Of a stretch of 64,000 nt of DNA, positions 1 to 7,951 are shown one piece after another. Source of the DNA: Novosphingobium resinovorum. GTDB taxonomy: Bacteria > Pseudomonadota > Alphaproteobacteria > Sphingomonadales > Sphingomonadaceae. Every line of letters begins with the position of its first letter. Position 1 is the first letter of the stretch. Under the pieces are notes generated by a model. That model was not told the DNA's origin. It saw nothing but the letters and a program-made list of their open reading frames with translations, and made no database searches. A program made the translations under genes and the position numbers. The DNA lies in contig NZ_CP017079.1 of the NCBI RefSeq assembly GCF_001742225.1, positions 1 through 64,000 on the forward strand, given 5' to 3'.

Positions 1-2910
1 TCACGCTGCAAGCCGTCCAAAATCAATCCGGTCGTTCAGGTCGAGGTCGAAGCGGCCATAAGGGTTCACATGACTGTAGATCAACGGCATGAGACCACGA
101 TAATCTTCCGGCGTCATCCGCCCCGCCCACTTCGGCTCAACCAGTACGGTCTGAAGCATGCGGGTGTTCACATACACCAGCGACGCTTGCAGGAGGTGTA
201 GCGCCAGAACGGAGATTTCCTGCTCATGGATGCGGTTGGTGGCGATCTCGCCGCCCTTGCCGAAGAACACGAAACCATTAGCGCCGTTCCAGTTCTCAAC
301 CACATTCAGCCCTTCGTGGATCTCGCGGCGGAATGCCTCCTGACGCAAATACCGGCATAGGAAGATTGTTTTGACCGCGCGGCCGAGTTCACTCAGCGCC
401 TTGTAGGTCGGGTGCATCACTTCGGCTCTGGCAAACCGGAGCAGGATCGCTTCCGGATCGGCGGTGCGCGATTGCATGGCAGCGGCATATTTGACCATTT
501 CGTCATATTGTTGCTCGATCTCGTCCCAGTCGATCGGGCTGGAGAGGATCGGCAGTAAATTGGAAAGCCGCGTGCGCATGCCGGCTTGGGGAAGGGCCAG
601 TTTCTGGCGTGCCACTGCTTTCAGCCGCGGGGCAAGCTCAAATCCAAGGAGTCGGCAGAACGCAAAGCCGACTGCGCTCTGGCCGTGGCTATCGACGTAC
701 TGGCGCTGGATTTCCATGTCGGTGCAATGGCGTAGCACGCCTTCGATCATGGAGGCGACCTCCGAGGAAGAGCACCGCTTGAGCTGGGAATAAACGCAGG
801 TCGCGCGCTTCTCCACATGCCAGTAGATCATGACGCCACGGCCGCCATAGCGGGCGTGCCATTCCGTCATCAGGTTGCGGTCCCACGCGCCGAACTTCGT
901 TGAATCGGACGCGCATGCCGTGCCCGCATCTCCCCATACTGCGGCATTGCGGATTGCCAGTGTCGCGTTTGCTACCCGCGCGCACGCCTCCCTCAGCGCT
1001 GGCGCGTGGATGAAACGGCGATGGACATGCAGCAATTCCTCGTAACTGACATCGGGTGTTGCGCCAGCGACCCGCTTGAGCCCGGCGTTCGTGCCCAAGC
1101 CATAGAGACACAGCAAAAGACGCTGAGCCAAGGCTGCTTTCGACAGGGTAACCCGCGAGGCCGACGTTTCGAAAGCATCCATCAATCCCGTGTCCAGAGC
1201 AGCCTCTTTCAACACGTCCAGCAGTCCGGTCATCGGCCAGCGCTGACCGATCTCGCTTTTGATCGAAGCGAGACCCTTCGGTTCGGGCAAGGGCTTGAAC
1301 GGTGTAATCGATATCCGGTTGTCGCCGCGCCACAGGAGCCGGACCTTGTCGTTTTGTGGAATATTGGCATTGAGGAGCAACAGTTCCCGTTCAAGCTCCT
1401 CCCGGATCGAGGCGCAAAACGCCTGCGCATCTGGCGTCAGGCTGAGGCCGGAATAGTACGCATCTCGCCTGATCTCGAAGTCCTTGGGAAGATCGTCATC
1501 GGGATTGCGATAGCGATCCGCCCCGACCACCCAGATTTCTTTGGAGCGGATGCGGTCGCGCAGTTGCGTCAGGACGCAAAGCTCATAGCTGATCCGGTTT
1601 ACCCGCCCATCGTCATCAATGACGGAACTGCGCCATCGCGCTGGAATCACCTCATCGATCGGAACATCCTGCAATGGCACGAAGCGGCATCCGCCATCCA
1701 CCTTGCTCCTGATCCAGTCGAGGGCCGCCAGGACCGGCCGCCACACCGCGTTGTTCGACCGGAACTCAAGTACGGAAAGCAGGCTTGGCAGCATGCGCCG
1801 GTAATGATTGGCCCAGGAACCACGCATCACCTTGTAGATGCGCCGGTCCAGAGCGCCCTTCGCATGGCTCTCCTTGACGATCGCCGCCAGCTTGGCCTTA
1901 CCGGCGATCGGGAAAATGACATCGCAGATGCGCCCCGATGGTTCATTGATCGAGGCGCTGGCGATCTCGACCAGCAGGCGCTCCTTTCCATAGACCTGCT
2001 CGATGTCTTTCGCGATATCGCCCACCACCTTGCGTTTCGAGCGCGTTCCGATCTTGTGAACGGTTTCGATCAGCAGGTCGATCATCGCGTCAGTGAGTTG
2101 CGCCTCCCGCGACATTAGATAAATCGCATAAAGGCCGAGCTGTCGCGCCGGCGCATGCCGGCGCATCTCCGAGGCCTTTTCACCGGCAACGCGGCGAACA
2201 ATCTGATCGACCCATGGCTTGCCCGTAGCCGTCAGGAGATCATGGGGAAGATCAAGTCTCTGGATAAAGGCGAGTTTCTCGGTCACGTCGAGAATGTTGT
2301 CGAGCGTTGCCTGTCCGGCGTCACCCTTCATCCTGTTGAATCCGGTCGAGCTGTCCGGATCGGCAAGCGAGGCTTCCAATAACGCCACCGCATCTGACGA
2401 AAGCCGATCACTGGCTCCGATCAGCCAGGTGTCCAGATAATCTTGCCGTTGTGAGCGAACGACACGTTCAAGCTCCTTGCGCGACGGCCCATAAATACGC
2501 CGGTCCCGGCACCACAGGAAAACATGCTCAAGCATGGCATTGATCGACTGGCCGCCCGGGCACAGCTCGCCAGCAATCCATTCCGTCAATTGCGCGCGAT
2601 CCACCCGCTTCATGCGGTGATATCCAAGATGGATCAGGATCTCCGCACAATGCCGTCGTGCTGTCCGACTGGAAAAGTCATAACCGGCTATCTCGCCAGC
2701 CTCGACACCGAGTTGCTCGGCCAGATACGAGAGGCCATCGGTAGGGATTGAGCCGGGATCGATCGCGAAAAACCCCAGGGAAGCGAAGAATTTCAGCTGC
2801 GCGGCGAGGCCAAGGCGCGTCAGGGCCGGCTTCGAATTTACAAAATCAATATCGGCAAAGCTCAGGCTCCATCGTCCGATCAAATCCCCGCCCGGAATAC
2901 TCCGATCCAT
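1..2910 (-). CDS. tnpA: Tn3-family transposase, full length
   Basis: DDE transposase that would catalyse replicative transposition of a Tn3-family element. The protein is 969 residues, the usual family length, with an N-terminal DUF4158-like part and a C-terminal catalytic core. The acidic triad is visible as D in ASDSTKFG (about residue 669), D in YVDSHGQS (about 740) and E in [10 protein letters not shown] (about 872). I chose the ATG at 2910 because GGAG lies 7 nt upstream; a TTG three bases earlier has poorer spacing. The stop is the first codon of the window, so the rest of the element (resolvase, other end) lies outside. It differs from the transposase at 32892-35897, so it belongs to a different transposon. 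Confidence 0.93.
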   Translation of the reverse strand: MDRSIPGGDLIGRWSLSFADIDFVNSKPALTRLGLAAQLKFFASLGFFAIDPGSIPTDGLSYLAEQLGVEAGEIAGYDFSSRTARRHCAEILIHLGYHRMKRVDRAQLTEWIAGELCPGGQSINAMLEHVFLWCRDRRIYGPSRKELERVVRSQRQDYLDTWLIGASDRLSSDAVALLEASLADPDSSTGFNRMKGDAGQATLDNILDVTEKLAFIQRLDLPHDLLTATGKPWVDQIVRRVAGEKASEMRRHAPARQLGLYAIYLMSREAQLTDAMIDLLIETVHKIGTRSKRKVVGDIAKDIEQVYGKERLLVEIASASINEPSGRICDVIFPIAGKAKLAAIVKESHAKGALDRRIYKVMRGSWANHYRRMLPSLLSVLEFRSNNAVWRPVLAALDWIRSKVDGGCRFVPLQDVPIDEVIPARWRSSVIDDDGRVNRISYELCVLTQLRDRIRSKEIWVVGADRYRNPDDDLPKDFEIRRDAYYSGLSLTPDAQAFCASIREELERELLLLNANIPQNDKVRLLWRGDNRISITPFKPLPEPKGLASIKSEIGQRWPMTGLLDVLKEAALDTGLMDAFETSASRVTLSKAALAQRLLLCLYGLGTNAGLKRVAGATPDVSYEELLHVHRRFIHAPALREACARVANATLAIRNAAVWGDAGTACASDSTKFGAWDRNLMTEWHARYGGRGVMIYWHVEKRATCVYSQLKRCSSSEVASMIEGVLRHCTDMEIQRQYVDSHGQSAVGFAFCRLLGFELAPRLKAVARQKLALPQAGMRTRLSNLLPILSSPIDWDEIEQQYDEMVKYAAAMQSRTADPEAILLRFARAEVMHPTYKALSELGRAVKTIFLCRYLRQEAFRREIHEGLNVVENWNGANGFVFFGKGGEIATNRIHEQEISVLALHLLQASLVYVNTRMLQTVLVEPKWAGRMTPEDYRGLMPLIYSHVNPYGRFDLDLNDRIDFGRLAA

Positions 2911-2948
2911 CAACCCACTCCCTATGATGGAGCGAACTGTCCTCTTCT

Positions 2949-3287
2949 ATGATTTCCATCGTCAATACCGAATGCCACGTTCCCAAAACGTTCTCCGACT
3001 TGGCCAAAATCGCAGCTTGGGGCCGACTGGGCCAGCTTGGAGCGCTCGGCCTGGTCGTCAATCTCGTCGTGCTCTGGAATACGATCTACATGGACGCCGC
3101 CATCAACCAGCTCGTCACTGAAGGCTACGACGCCAAGCCGGAGGATGTCGCGCGTCTCTCGCCGCTCGGCTTCGGCCACGTCAACATGCTCGGCCGATAC
3201 GCCTTCACACTCCCGGAATTCGTCGCTCGCGGTGAACTCAGGCCGCTACGTGATCCGAAAACCGCCGATCCGGACGAAGAGCCTTGA
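2949..3287 (+). pseudogene. 3' remnant of a second Tn3-family transposase
   Basis: From about 3034 the frame encodes only the last ~85 residues of a Tn3-family transposase (LGALGLVVNLVVLWNT, then GRYAFT...VARGELRPLRD). It aligns without gaps to the C terminus of the 1001-residue transposase at 32892-35897, with clear divergence, so it is a related but distinct copy. The residues before 3034 are unrelated to tnpA. This places a breakpoint there, probably from insertion of the neighbouring element or a deletion. The remnant keeps its native stop and is followed at once by a 39-bp transposon end. Confidence 0.85.
3013..3033. repeat. 21-bp sequence also found at 35940-35960
   Basis: The 20 bases 3014-3033 (AGCTTGGGGCCGACTGGGCC), plus the preceding C, recur exactly at 35940-35960. 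There they directly follow the right end of the other Tn3-family transposon. Here they end where the tnpA remnant begins. The two sites are probably connected by a rearrangement. Confidence 0.75.
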
Positions 3288-3290
3288 AAT

Positions 3291-3329
3291 CCTTATGTAG
3301 GTTTTCTGTTCCGTTGCTACTCAGACCCC
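3291..3329. repeat. 39-bp Tn3-type terminal inverted repeat (right end)
   Basis: It differs by one base from the repeat at 35902-35940 and by two from the complement of 31585-31623. It ends in CCCC, as expected for the outer edge of a Tn3-family transposon. The next five bases, CGTTC (3330-3334), equal the five bases just outside the left end at 31585. Confidence 0.93.
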
Positions 3330-3637
3330 CGTTCTAGGTGCGGCATCCGTTCGGCGCTGCGCGTGCCGTTCCAGCGCGCAGGTTGCAAATAGGTGAACTC
3401 TTCGATCGGCCACACTTCCACCGGCACGCCTGGAAAGCGCGCGATCGTCGGCGCGGCCGTCTGCCGGGTGCGGGTATAGGGCGAGGTGACGATGAGCGCG
3501 GGCGCTTGCGTCCAGCTCGCCGCGACCGCGCGCGCCTGTTCGTGGCCGCGCTCCGTCAGCGCGATCGTCGCGAGATCGTGGCAGGGCACGCCGGCGTTGC
3601 CGGTGTTTTCGCCGTGGCGGATGAAGATCGCTCTCAT
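3330..3637 (-). pseudogene. Histidine phosphatase, 5' part split by a transposon
   Basis: N-terminal half of a phosphoglycerate-mutase-like histidine phosphatase. The catalytic RHGE motif is at residues 7-10, and the fold continues through SPYTRTRQTA to PHLE. The frame then runs into the transposon end at 3329. Removing the transposon and one CGTTC copy and joining to 31579 gives ...PHLERYWREADPDYC... in frame, restoring about 206 residues including the second active-site histidine in FGHGQF (31267-31584). The start at 3637 lies just after the stop of the DUF2442 gene, so it was the third gene of that operon. As it stands it is broken. Confidence 0.9.
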
Positions 3638-3643
3638 GTCCGG

Positions 3644-4096
3644 TTAGGCGGCCCGGTATAGCCCATTGCTGGCTTCCCAGCCCCGGCACGCCAGCAAGAT
3701 TGGTTTCGGCACCTTCTTTTCGCCGTTGGAGTAGTAGGCGACCATGCGGCGCGAGACGCCAAGCGCATCGGCCGCCTTCGACAGCGACAGCGCATGGCGC
3801 AGCCGCCATTCGAGGAAGGCGCGCACATCGCCATGCCCGGTTGCCGACAGCGTTTCGAGCCACAGCATGTCCGCGCCCAGCTCCGCACCCGAAGGCCAGG
3901 CCAGGCTATGACCCCAATCGCCCACTTCGACCTTGGCGAACTCGCCCGGATCGCGCAGCGCGGCAAAGGCGCGATCGGCGAGGACCGCGCCAAGATCGAG
4001 ATCAGCCGCCGTCCCTTCCGACCAGGACAGATGCAGCGATGACGGCCCGGTCGCGCGCACGGCGGTAATGGTGCGGGCCTTGTCGGTGATGTTCAT
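3644..4096 (-). CDS. DUF2442/HTH protein, likely antitoxin
   Basis: A 150-residue protein starting at MNITDKA. The first ~80 residues resemble DUF2442 (LHLSWSEGTAADLDLGAVL). The C-terminal part carries a helix-turn-helix (SLSKAADALGVSRRMVAYY). Its ATG overlaps the stop of the upstream DUF4160 gene by four bases, so the two are translationally coupled. DUF2442 and DUF4160 genes commonly sit next to each other in bacteria and are proposed toxin-antitoxin-like pairs. The HTH makes this the likely autorepressor acting on the inverted repeat at 4330-4354. DNA binding and antitoxin role are inference. Confidence 0.8.
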   Translation of the reverse strand: MNITDKARTITAVRATGPSSLHLSWSEGTAADLDLGAVLADRAFAALRDPGEFAKVEVGDWGHSLAWPSGAELGADMLWLETLSATGHGDVRAFLEWRLRHALSLSKAADALGVSRRMVAYYSNGEKKVPKPILLACRGWEASNGLYRAA

Positions 4097-4320
4097 CCGT
4101 TCAACTCCTGCCACGTCTGCATGAGCAAAGCCTGATTAGGCCGCGCCCATTCCAATGCGTCCTTCAAGACCGCCGCCGACACGGTGCCCACGATCACGTC
4201 AAACGATGCAATCGCCACCGAGCAGCGGAAATCCGGGCCTTCGATGTGGAAATGCGGCACGCCATGATCGCGGCCATAGACGGCAATTTTCCAGCGGGGA
4301 CCGCGAAACATCGTGACCAT
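4093..4320 (-). CDS. DUF4160 protein, candidate toxin
   Basis: A 75-residue protein with the DUF4160 pattern: KIAVYGRDHGVPHFHIEG near the N terminus, then a short helix ending in WARPNQALLMQTWQ. The family is small, cytoplasmic and biochemically uncharacterised. It is found beside DUF2442 genes. It is the first gene of a three-gene minus-strand operon (DUF4160, DUF2442-HTH, histidine phosphatase). The start at 4320 follows directly on the operator-like repeat. A toxin role is suggested only by context. Confidence 0.8.
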   Translation of the reverse strand: MVTMFRGPRWKIAVYGRDHGVPHFHIEGPDFRCSVAIASFDVIVGTVSAAVLKDALEWARPNQALLMQTWQELNG

Positions 4321-4329
4321 GCTTCAATG

Positions 4330-4354
4330 TAGTGCAAAGGTTGCACTAGTGCAA
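4330..4354. promoter_or_regulatory. Operator-like inverted repeat upstream of DUF4160 operon
   Basis: TAGTGCAA-AGG-TTGCACTA (4330-4348) is a perfect 8-bp inverted repeat, followed directly by a third half site GTGCAA. It lies 10 bp upstream of the first start codon of the operon. The HTH protein encoded second in the operon is the obvious candidate ligand. Confidence 0.6.
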
Positions 4355-4373
4355 GGCTGATAGCCAAAATGAT

Positions 4374-4670
4374 CTAAGCGCCTGGCGCTGGCACCGTGGC
4401 CCTACTCGTTGCGCTCCCCAAGCCCGCAAGCGGTCCTGGCCCAAGGTTCCGGCCCACATGGCGGGCGAGATCGCGTGCGCGGATCTCGCGGCACCCTCGC
4501 CGATTACCGGCGATGTAGGCGATCGGGCGTCCAGCCTTCAATTCGTCGCCGGGTTCCGGCGGCCGATCAGGCACCTTGTCGAGAATGCGGTCGAGATCAC
4601 CCACCGCACGACCTTTGGAGCGCCGCGCGAAAAACTCGGCCGCCGTTTCGGGTCGATCAATCGTCATCAT
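4374..4670 (-). CDS. Hypothetical protein, C-terminal part read through a repeat
   Basis: Open frame of 98 codons beginning at tandem ATGs (4670/4667) that overlap the 3' end of the upstream small gene. This overlap suggests coupling. The first ~45 residues (TAAEFFARRSKGRAVGDLD, then RPPEPGDEL) look like a genuine soluble protein. From about 4490 downward the frame reads through the 98-bp repeat also present at 6202-6299, so the C terminus is probably not native. It may be a toxin-like partner truncated by the repeat. I do not recognise a family. Confidence 0.45.
   Translation of the reverse strand: MMTIDRPETAAEFFARRSKGRAVGDLDRILDKVPDRPPEPGDELKAGRPIAYIAGNRRGCREIRARDLARHVGRNLGPGPLAGLGSATSRATVPAPGA
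4391..4488. repeat. 98-bp imperfect direct repeat, copy 1
   Basis: It matches 6202-6299 over its whole length with roughly 85% identity by eye and a small compensating indel. Both copies begin GCACCGTGGC and end CGGATCTCG. They flank the toxin-antitoxin cluster at 4657-6115. Confidence 0.75.
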
Positions 4671-4863
4671 GGAGATCAGACATAAGCGCCTCAACGCTGG
4701 TGAAGCGCACGCCCTTGCCAGCTTCCAGTTCTTCGATCGCATCGCGCGTAGCAGCGCGGCCCATCAACTCGGCCTCCAACTTCGCCTTATGGGCCTCATT
4801 ACGCGCGCGGCGCTCGGGACTCCAATCTTTCATAAGATCGGAAAAGGGGCGATGGCCGGCCAT
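4657..4863 (-). CDS. Small antitoxin-like hypothetical protein
   Basis: A 68-residue, mostly helical, charged protein (SPERRARNEAHKAKLEAELM) ending in an acidic tail. The start at 4863 is supported by AAGGA 8 nt upstream. The next gene begins inside its last codons. Size, composition and overlap resemble antitoxin genes, and the surrounding 3.6-6.1 kb is a chain of toxin-antitoxin modules. I cannot assign a family. Confidence 0.6.
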   Translation of the reverse strand: MAGHRPFSDLMKDWSPERRARNEAHKAKLEAELMGRAATRDAIEELEAGKGVRFTSVEALMSDLHDDD

Positions 4864-4876
4864 TCTATCAATCCTT

Positions 4877-5061
4877 CTAGGTGAGAATCTGGATGCCGCG
4901 CCGCTTCACCAGCGTCAGCAAGGCGAGCGCCGCGCCAGTCGGCCGCATCGTGCCGGCCTCCCAGCGCTGGACCGTGCGCTTGTGCGCCCACAGCAAGCGC
5001 GCAAACCCGGCCTGGCTCAAACCGCTCTCCTGGCGCACCGCCGGATTTCGGCCGCCTCCAT
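4877..5061 (-). pseudogene. XRE/HigA-type antitoxin with frameshift
   Basis: The minus strand encodes a typical antitoxin-type HTH: RQESGLSQAGFARLL, then KRTVQRWEAGTMRPTGAAL and a short C terminus. The plausible start (MEAAEIR at 5061) is in another frame and hits a stop within about 15 codons. A one-base loss (or two-base gain) near 5030 would restore EIRxVRQESGLSQ. No toxin partner is intact beside it. It reads as a decayed regulator or antitoxin. Confidence 0.65.
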
Positions 5062-5089
5062 CGGTGGATAAAGGATTTCGCCGTTTCGA

Positions 5090-5509
5090 TCAGTCCCCGT
5101 CATGGTCGTTCATCCCGGCCATGCCGGCTGCTGCGCCGGCTTCGGCGATGGCGTCGTTGATTTCCTCGATCGTGAACCGCGCGCCGTTGCCCTTCACTAT
5201 CCCGCGCAGGTCATCCCACGAGCTTTTGCGCGGTGCCGGCGGCGCGATGCCCGCCGCCGTCGCGGCGGTCATCAGGTCATCCAGCGAGAATCTGTTAAAC
5301 TTCCCGCGCAGGAGGTCGTTGAGGCGGGGCGGCGTCAGCCCGAGCCGCTTGGCGGCCTCGCCCAGCGGCACGTCCCACGACTTCACCCGCGCGGTGATGC
5401 CCCGCATCAGGTCCGCGCGCGTCCTCAACTCCGTCGCCTCCTCCGGCGTGTCGGCGATTGCGTCAAAGACGCAGGCGAAGGTTTCGACCTTCATGTCGTC
5501 GGCGTTCAT
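5090..5509 (-). CDS. XRE-type helix-turn-helix protein
   Basis: A 139-residue protein starting at MNADDMKVETF; the start has AGG nearby, and MEGRAM five codons upstream is less well placed. The centre contains an HTH of the XRE type (PLGEAAKRLGLTPPRLNDLL, then KFNRFSLDDLM). The tail (FTIEEINDAIAEAG) resembles the C-terminal helix of some antitoxins. It follows the YafQ gene on the same strand after 35 bp, so it may regulate that module or be a solitary regulator. Confidence 0.7.
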   Translation of the reverse strand: MNADDMKVETFACVFDAIADTPEEATELRTRADLMRGITARVKSWDVPLGEAAKRLGLTPPRLNDLLRGKFNRFSLDDLMTAATAAGIAPPAPRKSSWDDLRGIVKGNGARFTIEEINDAIAEAGAAAGMAGMNDHDGD

Positions 5510-5544
5510 TGCCCTGCCTTCCAAACGTTCGGCCGTCGAGCCGA

Positions 5545-5865
5545 TTACTCGAACAGTTCCGAATGGGTTCCCGCGCGCACGAAGTTCACCAGATTGCCCT
5601 CAATCGTGTAGATCAGCAGGAAATCGCCGCCGATATGGCACTCGCGATGATCGCTCCAATCGCCCTTGAGGGCGTGGTCCAGCCATTCCGGGCCAAGCGG
5701 CGCATCGTTGGCGATGAGCAGCATCATCGCTTCCTTGAGCTGGTTCATGTTGTAGCGGCCGCTGCGCGACAGCCGCTCCCAATCCTTGACGAACCGCTTT
5801 TCGTAGGATGCCTCTCTTGGGAACGAAGCCCGCTTACTGCTGGCGGGCTTCTTGGTCGAGGGCAT
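5545..5865 (-). CDS. YafQ/RelE-family mRNA interferase toxin
   Basis: A 106-residue toxin of the YafQ branch of the RelE superfamily, expected to cut mRNA on the ribosome. The core runs YEKRFVKDWERLSRSGRY, LGPEWLDHALKGDW, RECHIGGDFLLIY and ends RAGTHSELFE, including the family's conserved C-terminal histidine region (THSELF). The ATG at 5865 lies 32 bp inside the antitoxin gene, the usual antitoxin-toxin arrangement. The N-terminal ~20 residues are a basic extension, so a later start cannot be excluded. Confidence 0.88.
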   Translation of the reverse strand: MPSTKKPASSKRASFPREASYEKRFVKDWERLSRSGRYNMNQLKEAMMLLIANDAPLGPEWLDHALKGDWSDHRECHIGGDFLLIYTIEGNLVNFVRAGTHSELFE

Positions 5866-6115
5866 CGAACAGTTCCTTGGGATCGGTGAAGCGCGCACGA
5901 CGCGCCTTCATGGTCGCGCGGGACGATTCGATCGCGGCGCGCGTCTCGGCGTTGGGCACCTTCAGCTCGAACGGCAAGGCATGGTCCTTGGCGACCCGCG
6001 TAAGCGTCATGCGGACCACATCGGAAACCGTCAGCCCCAGCTCGGCTAGGACGGCGGCGGCTTCATCCTTCAATGTTTCGTCGATGCGCGCACGCACGAA
6101 CGCGGTAGCAGCCAT
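5834..6115 (-). CDS. RelB/DinJ-family antitoxin
   Basis: A 93-residue ribbon-helix-helix antitoxin. The RHH is at residues 1-45 (FVRARIDETLKDEAAAVLAE, then LTVSDVVRMTLTRVA), followed by a toxin-wrapping C-terminal tail (KARRARFTDPKELFDALD). The start at MAATAF is backed by AGGGAG 5 nt upstream; an upstream ATG at 6151 lacks this. It pairs with the YafQ toxin downstream and should bind and autoregulate its own promoter in 6116-6150. Confidence 0.88.
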   Translation of the reverse strand: MAATAFVRARIDETLKDEAAAVLAELGLTVSDVVRMTLTRVAKDHALPFELKVPNAETRAAIESSRATMKARRARFTDPKELFDALDQEARQQ

Positions 6116-6529
6116 TGGAATCTCCCTAGTCAGACGAACGATGTAGCTCATTTGAGCAACAATTTCAATCTAGGCGAGGAGACTGCGCCTGCCGCTGCGC
6201 GGCACCGTGGCTCTACTCGCTTCGCTCCCCAAGCCCGCAAGCGGTCTTGGCCGAAGGTGACGACCCACATGGCGGGGCCGAGATCGCAAGCGGATCTCGG
6301 GCATGGTGCCGGCGTGCGCCGGCATGATGTTCGTTCGCATGGGGAAAGGCGGTCCCGGCCGCCTCTCCCCAGCAACGGCAATCAGCGGGACCGGGTTGGC
6401 GCGAAGCGCCCGCCCGCACCACTCCCGCAGATTCCCGCTGCCCCCCTCTCTCGCCGGCTGCTCCGCGCGAACTCGGGAGCGATGGCCGCAGCCATCGCCC
6501 CGCAGGGCGATTTGAAGGGAGTAGAAGGT
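6116..6529. other. GC-rich intergenic leader upstream of sprT-like gene
   Basis: No gene is supported here. It contains the antitoxin promoter region, the second 98-bp repeat (6202-6299), and a structured leader (about 6340-6529) sharing GGACCGGGTTG and GCCCGCACCACTCCC, in the same order and followed by a C-rich run, with the repeated leaders of segment B at 39059, 41221 and 44108. Confidence 0.55.
6202..6299. repeat. 98-bp imperfect direct repeat, copy 2
   Basis: Second copy of the repeat at 4391-4488, same orientation. It is noncoding here, which supports the view that the copy at 4391 fuses an artificial tail onto the gene there. Confidence 0.75.
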
Positions 6530-7171
6530 ATGGAACAGGACAACCGGGAAAGCTGGCTCAATCGGGTGGCGGCGGGCATGGCCCCCTTGTTCGCGGCGTT
6601 GGACGCTCCCCTGCCCGCGCGTATCCGCGTGGCGATCGGCTTCACCAGCTCGGGCCGGAAGGGCAAGGCGATCGGCGAGTGCTGGGATAACCGGCTGAGC
6701 GCGGACGGGCATTTTGAAATCTTCATCCGGCCCGACCTCGCGCACGCGCCTGACGCCATGCCGGCGCAGATCGCGGCCATCCTCGCGCATGAGCTGGTCC
6801 ATGCCGCCGTCGGCATCCCGGCAGGGCATGGGAAAGCGTTTAAACGGATCGCGCTGGGGCTGGGGCTCGTCGGGCCGATGCGCGCCACCACCCCCGGCGA
6901 GGCGTTTCTTGCGGCCGTCGCGCCGATCTTGGACGCCGTTGGCCCCCTCCCCCATGCCCGTCTCGACACCGATGGGGAGTCGACCGCGCCGAAGAAGCAG
7001 AAAACCCGGATGCTCAAATGCGAGTGCGCGACGTGCGGCTATACCGTGAGGACCGCGCGCAAATGGCTTGAGCTGGCCGGAGCGCCGCTTTGCCCGATCG
7101 AGGATCACGGCCGCATGGAGCATGAGCCGCTGGACGACGGCAGCGAGGATGAGGGCGGCGACGACGGCTAG
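6530..7171 (+). CDS. SprT-like zinc metallopeptidase
   Basis: A 213-residue SprT-like protein. The zinc-protease motif HELVHAAVG is near residue 85, with a further histidine (AGHGKAF) nine residues on. The C-terminal zinc-ribbon has CECATCG and a later cysteine in APLCPIEDHG, as in SprT/Spartan-type proteins. GGGAG lies 8 nt before the ATG at 6530; a longer frame from 6152 runs through the structured leader and is rejected. The role on the plasmid is unknown. SprT-like enzymes can act on DNA-bound proteins, and the ArdC protein of segment B also carries an HExxH. Confidence 0.85.
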   Translation: MEQDNRESWLNRVAAGMAPLFAALDAPLPARIRVAIGFTSSGRKGKAIGECWDNRLSADGHFEIFIRPDLAHAPDAMPAQIAAILAHELVHAAVGIPAGHGKAFKRIALGLGLVGPMRATTPGEAFLAAVAPILDAVGPLPHARLDTDGESTAPKKQKTRMLKCECATCGYTVRTARKWLELAGAPLCPIEDHGRMEHEPLDDGSEDEGGDDG

Positions 7172-7190
7172 ACCGCCCTCCCCTCCCCGC

Positions 7191-7240
7191 AATTCGGGGT
7201 TTCATTGACGCTGCGCGCCAGTTCGGGGTTTCGTTGACGC
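7191..7240. repeat. Two 21-bp direct repeats upstream of parA
   Basis: ATTCGGGGTTTC-TTGACGC-type units at 7191-7211 and 7220-7240, differing at two positions, with a 29-bp period. They end in TTGACGC, which could overlap a -35 element. A partition or replication control site is likely. Confidence 0.6.
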
Positions 7241-7261
7241 AACCGGAGCAAGCCAGTATGA

Positions 7262-7290
7262 CCACATGCAAACATGCGATCATGTAAGGA
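7262..7290. promoter_or_regulatory. CATG-repeat cluster before parA (parS-like)
   Basis: CCACATGCAAACATGCG (7262-7278) followed by ATCATGTA, just upstream of the parA RBS. The 17-mer is repeated exactly at 8269-8285 after the parA partner, and a related cluster (ACATGC, GCATGTA, ACATGC) covers the 3' end of parA at about 7899-7926. Recurring half sites around parA and its RHH partner fit an operator/centromere. Confidence 0.6.
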
Positions 7291-7297
7291 TATTCAC

Positions 7298-7951
7298 ATG
7301 CCAACAATCGCGATCATCAGCCAGAAGGGCGGCGCGGGGAAAACCACCCTCGCCTTGCACCTGGCCGCCGCCGCCGAGGATTCCGGGCATACCGCCCTTG
7401 TGATCGACGTCGACCCGCAGGCGACGGCGAGCCAGTGGGCGGCATGGCGACAGGATGCGCCCCCGGTCGTGATCGACAGCGCGCCCCCTCGCCTTGCCGC
7501 CAAGATCGAGCAGGCGACGGGCCAGGGCGCGGCGTTCATCGTAATCGACACCCCGCCCCACGCCGACAGCGCCGCCAGCGCCGCCGTCGAGGCGGCCGAC
7601 CTAGTGTTGATCCCTTGCCGCCCCAGCGCGTTCGATTTGGCGGCGATCAAGACGACCGCCAGCCTTGTGAAGATGCGCGGCAAGCCTGCTTTCGTGATCT
7701 TCACGGCGGGAAGCCCGACCGCGCCGCGCATGTATGACGAAGCCGCGCAGCTCGTGCAGGATTATGGGCTTGACGCCTGCCCCCACCATATCGCGGATCG
7801 CGCCGCCTTTCGCCACGCGGCGGCCGAGGGCAAGACGGCGATGGAGATCGAGCCGAGCGGCAAGGCGGCCGATGAGGTGCGCCAGCTTTACAAGTGGACA
7901 TGCGAGCATGTAAACATGCAAGCATCTAGGAAGCGGAGGGCCAACGCATGA
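7298..7951 (+). CDS. parA: ParA-family partition ATPase (segment A)
   Basis: A 217-residue ParA/Soj-like ATPase, short and without an N-terminal HTH (type Ib). The deviant Walker A is QKGGAGKTT at residues 9-17, Walker A' is VIDVDPQ near 41, and Walker B is FIVIDTPP near 83. The ATG at 7298 has AAGGA 7 nt upstream. The stop overlaps the start of the RHH gene (GCATGA), so the pair forms a parFG-like cassette. It drives segregation of the segment A replicon; segment B has its own parAB at 58101-59881. Confidence 0.92.
   Translation: MPTIAIISQKGGAGKTTLALHLAAAAEDSGHTALVIDVDPQATASQWAAWRQDAPPVVIDSAPPRLAAKIEQATGQGAAFIVIDTPPHADSAASAAVEAADLVLIPCRPSAFDLAAIKTTASLVKMRGKPAFVIFTAGSPTAPRMYDEAAQLVQDYGLDACPHHIADRAAFRHAAAEGKTAMEIEPSGKAADEVRQLYKWTCEHVNMQASRKRRANA

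Noticed and set aside
6152..6529. N-terminal extension of the sprT-like gene
   Set aside because: The extension runs through a repeat and a structured leader; the ATG at 6530 has a good RBS and the family start.
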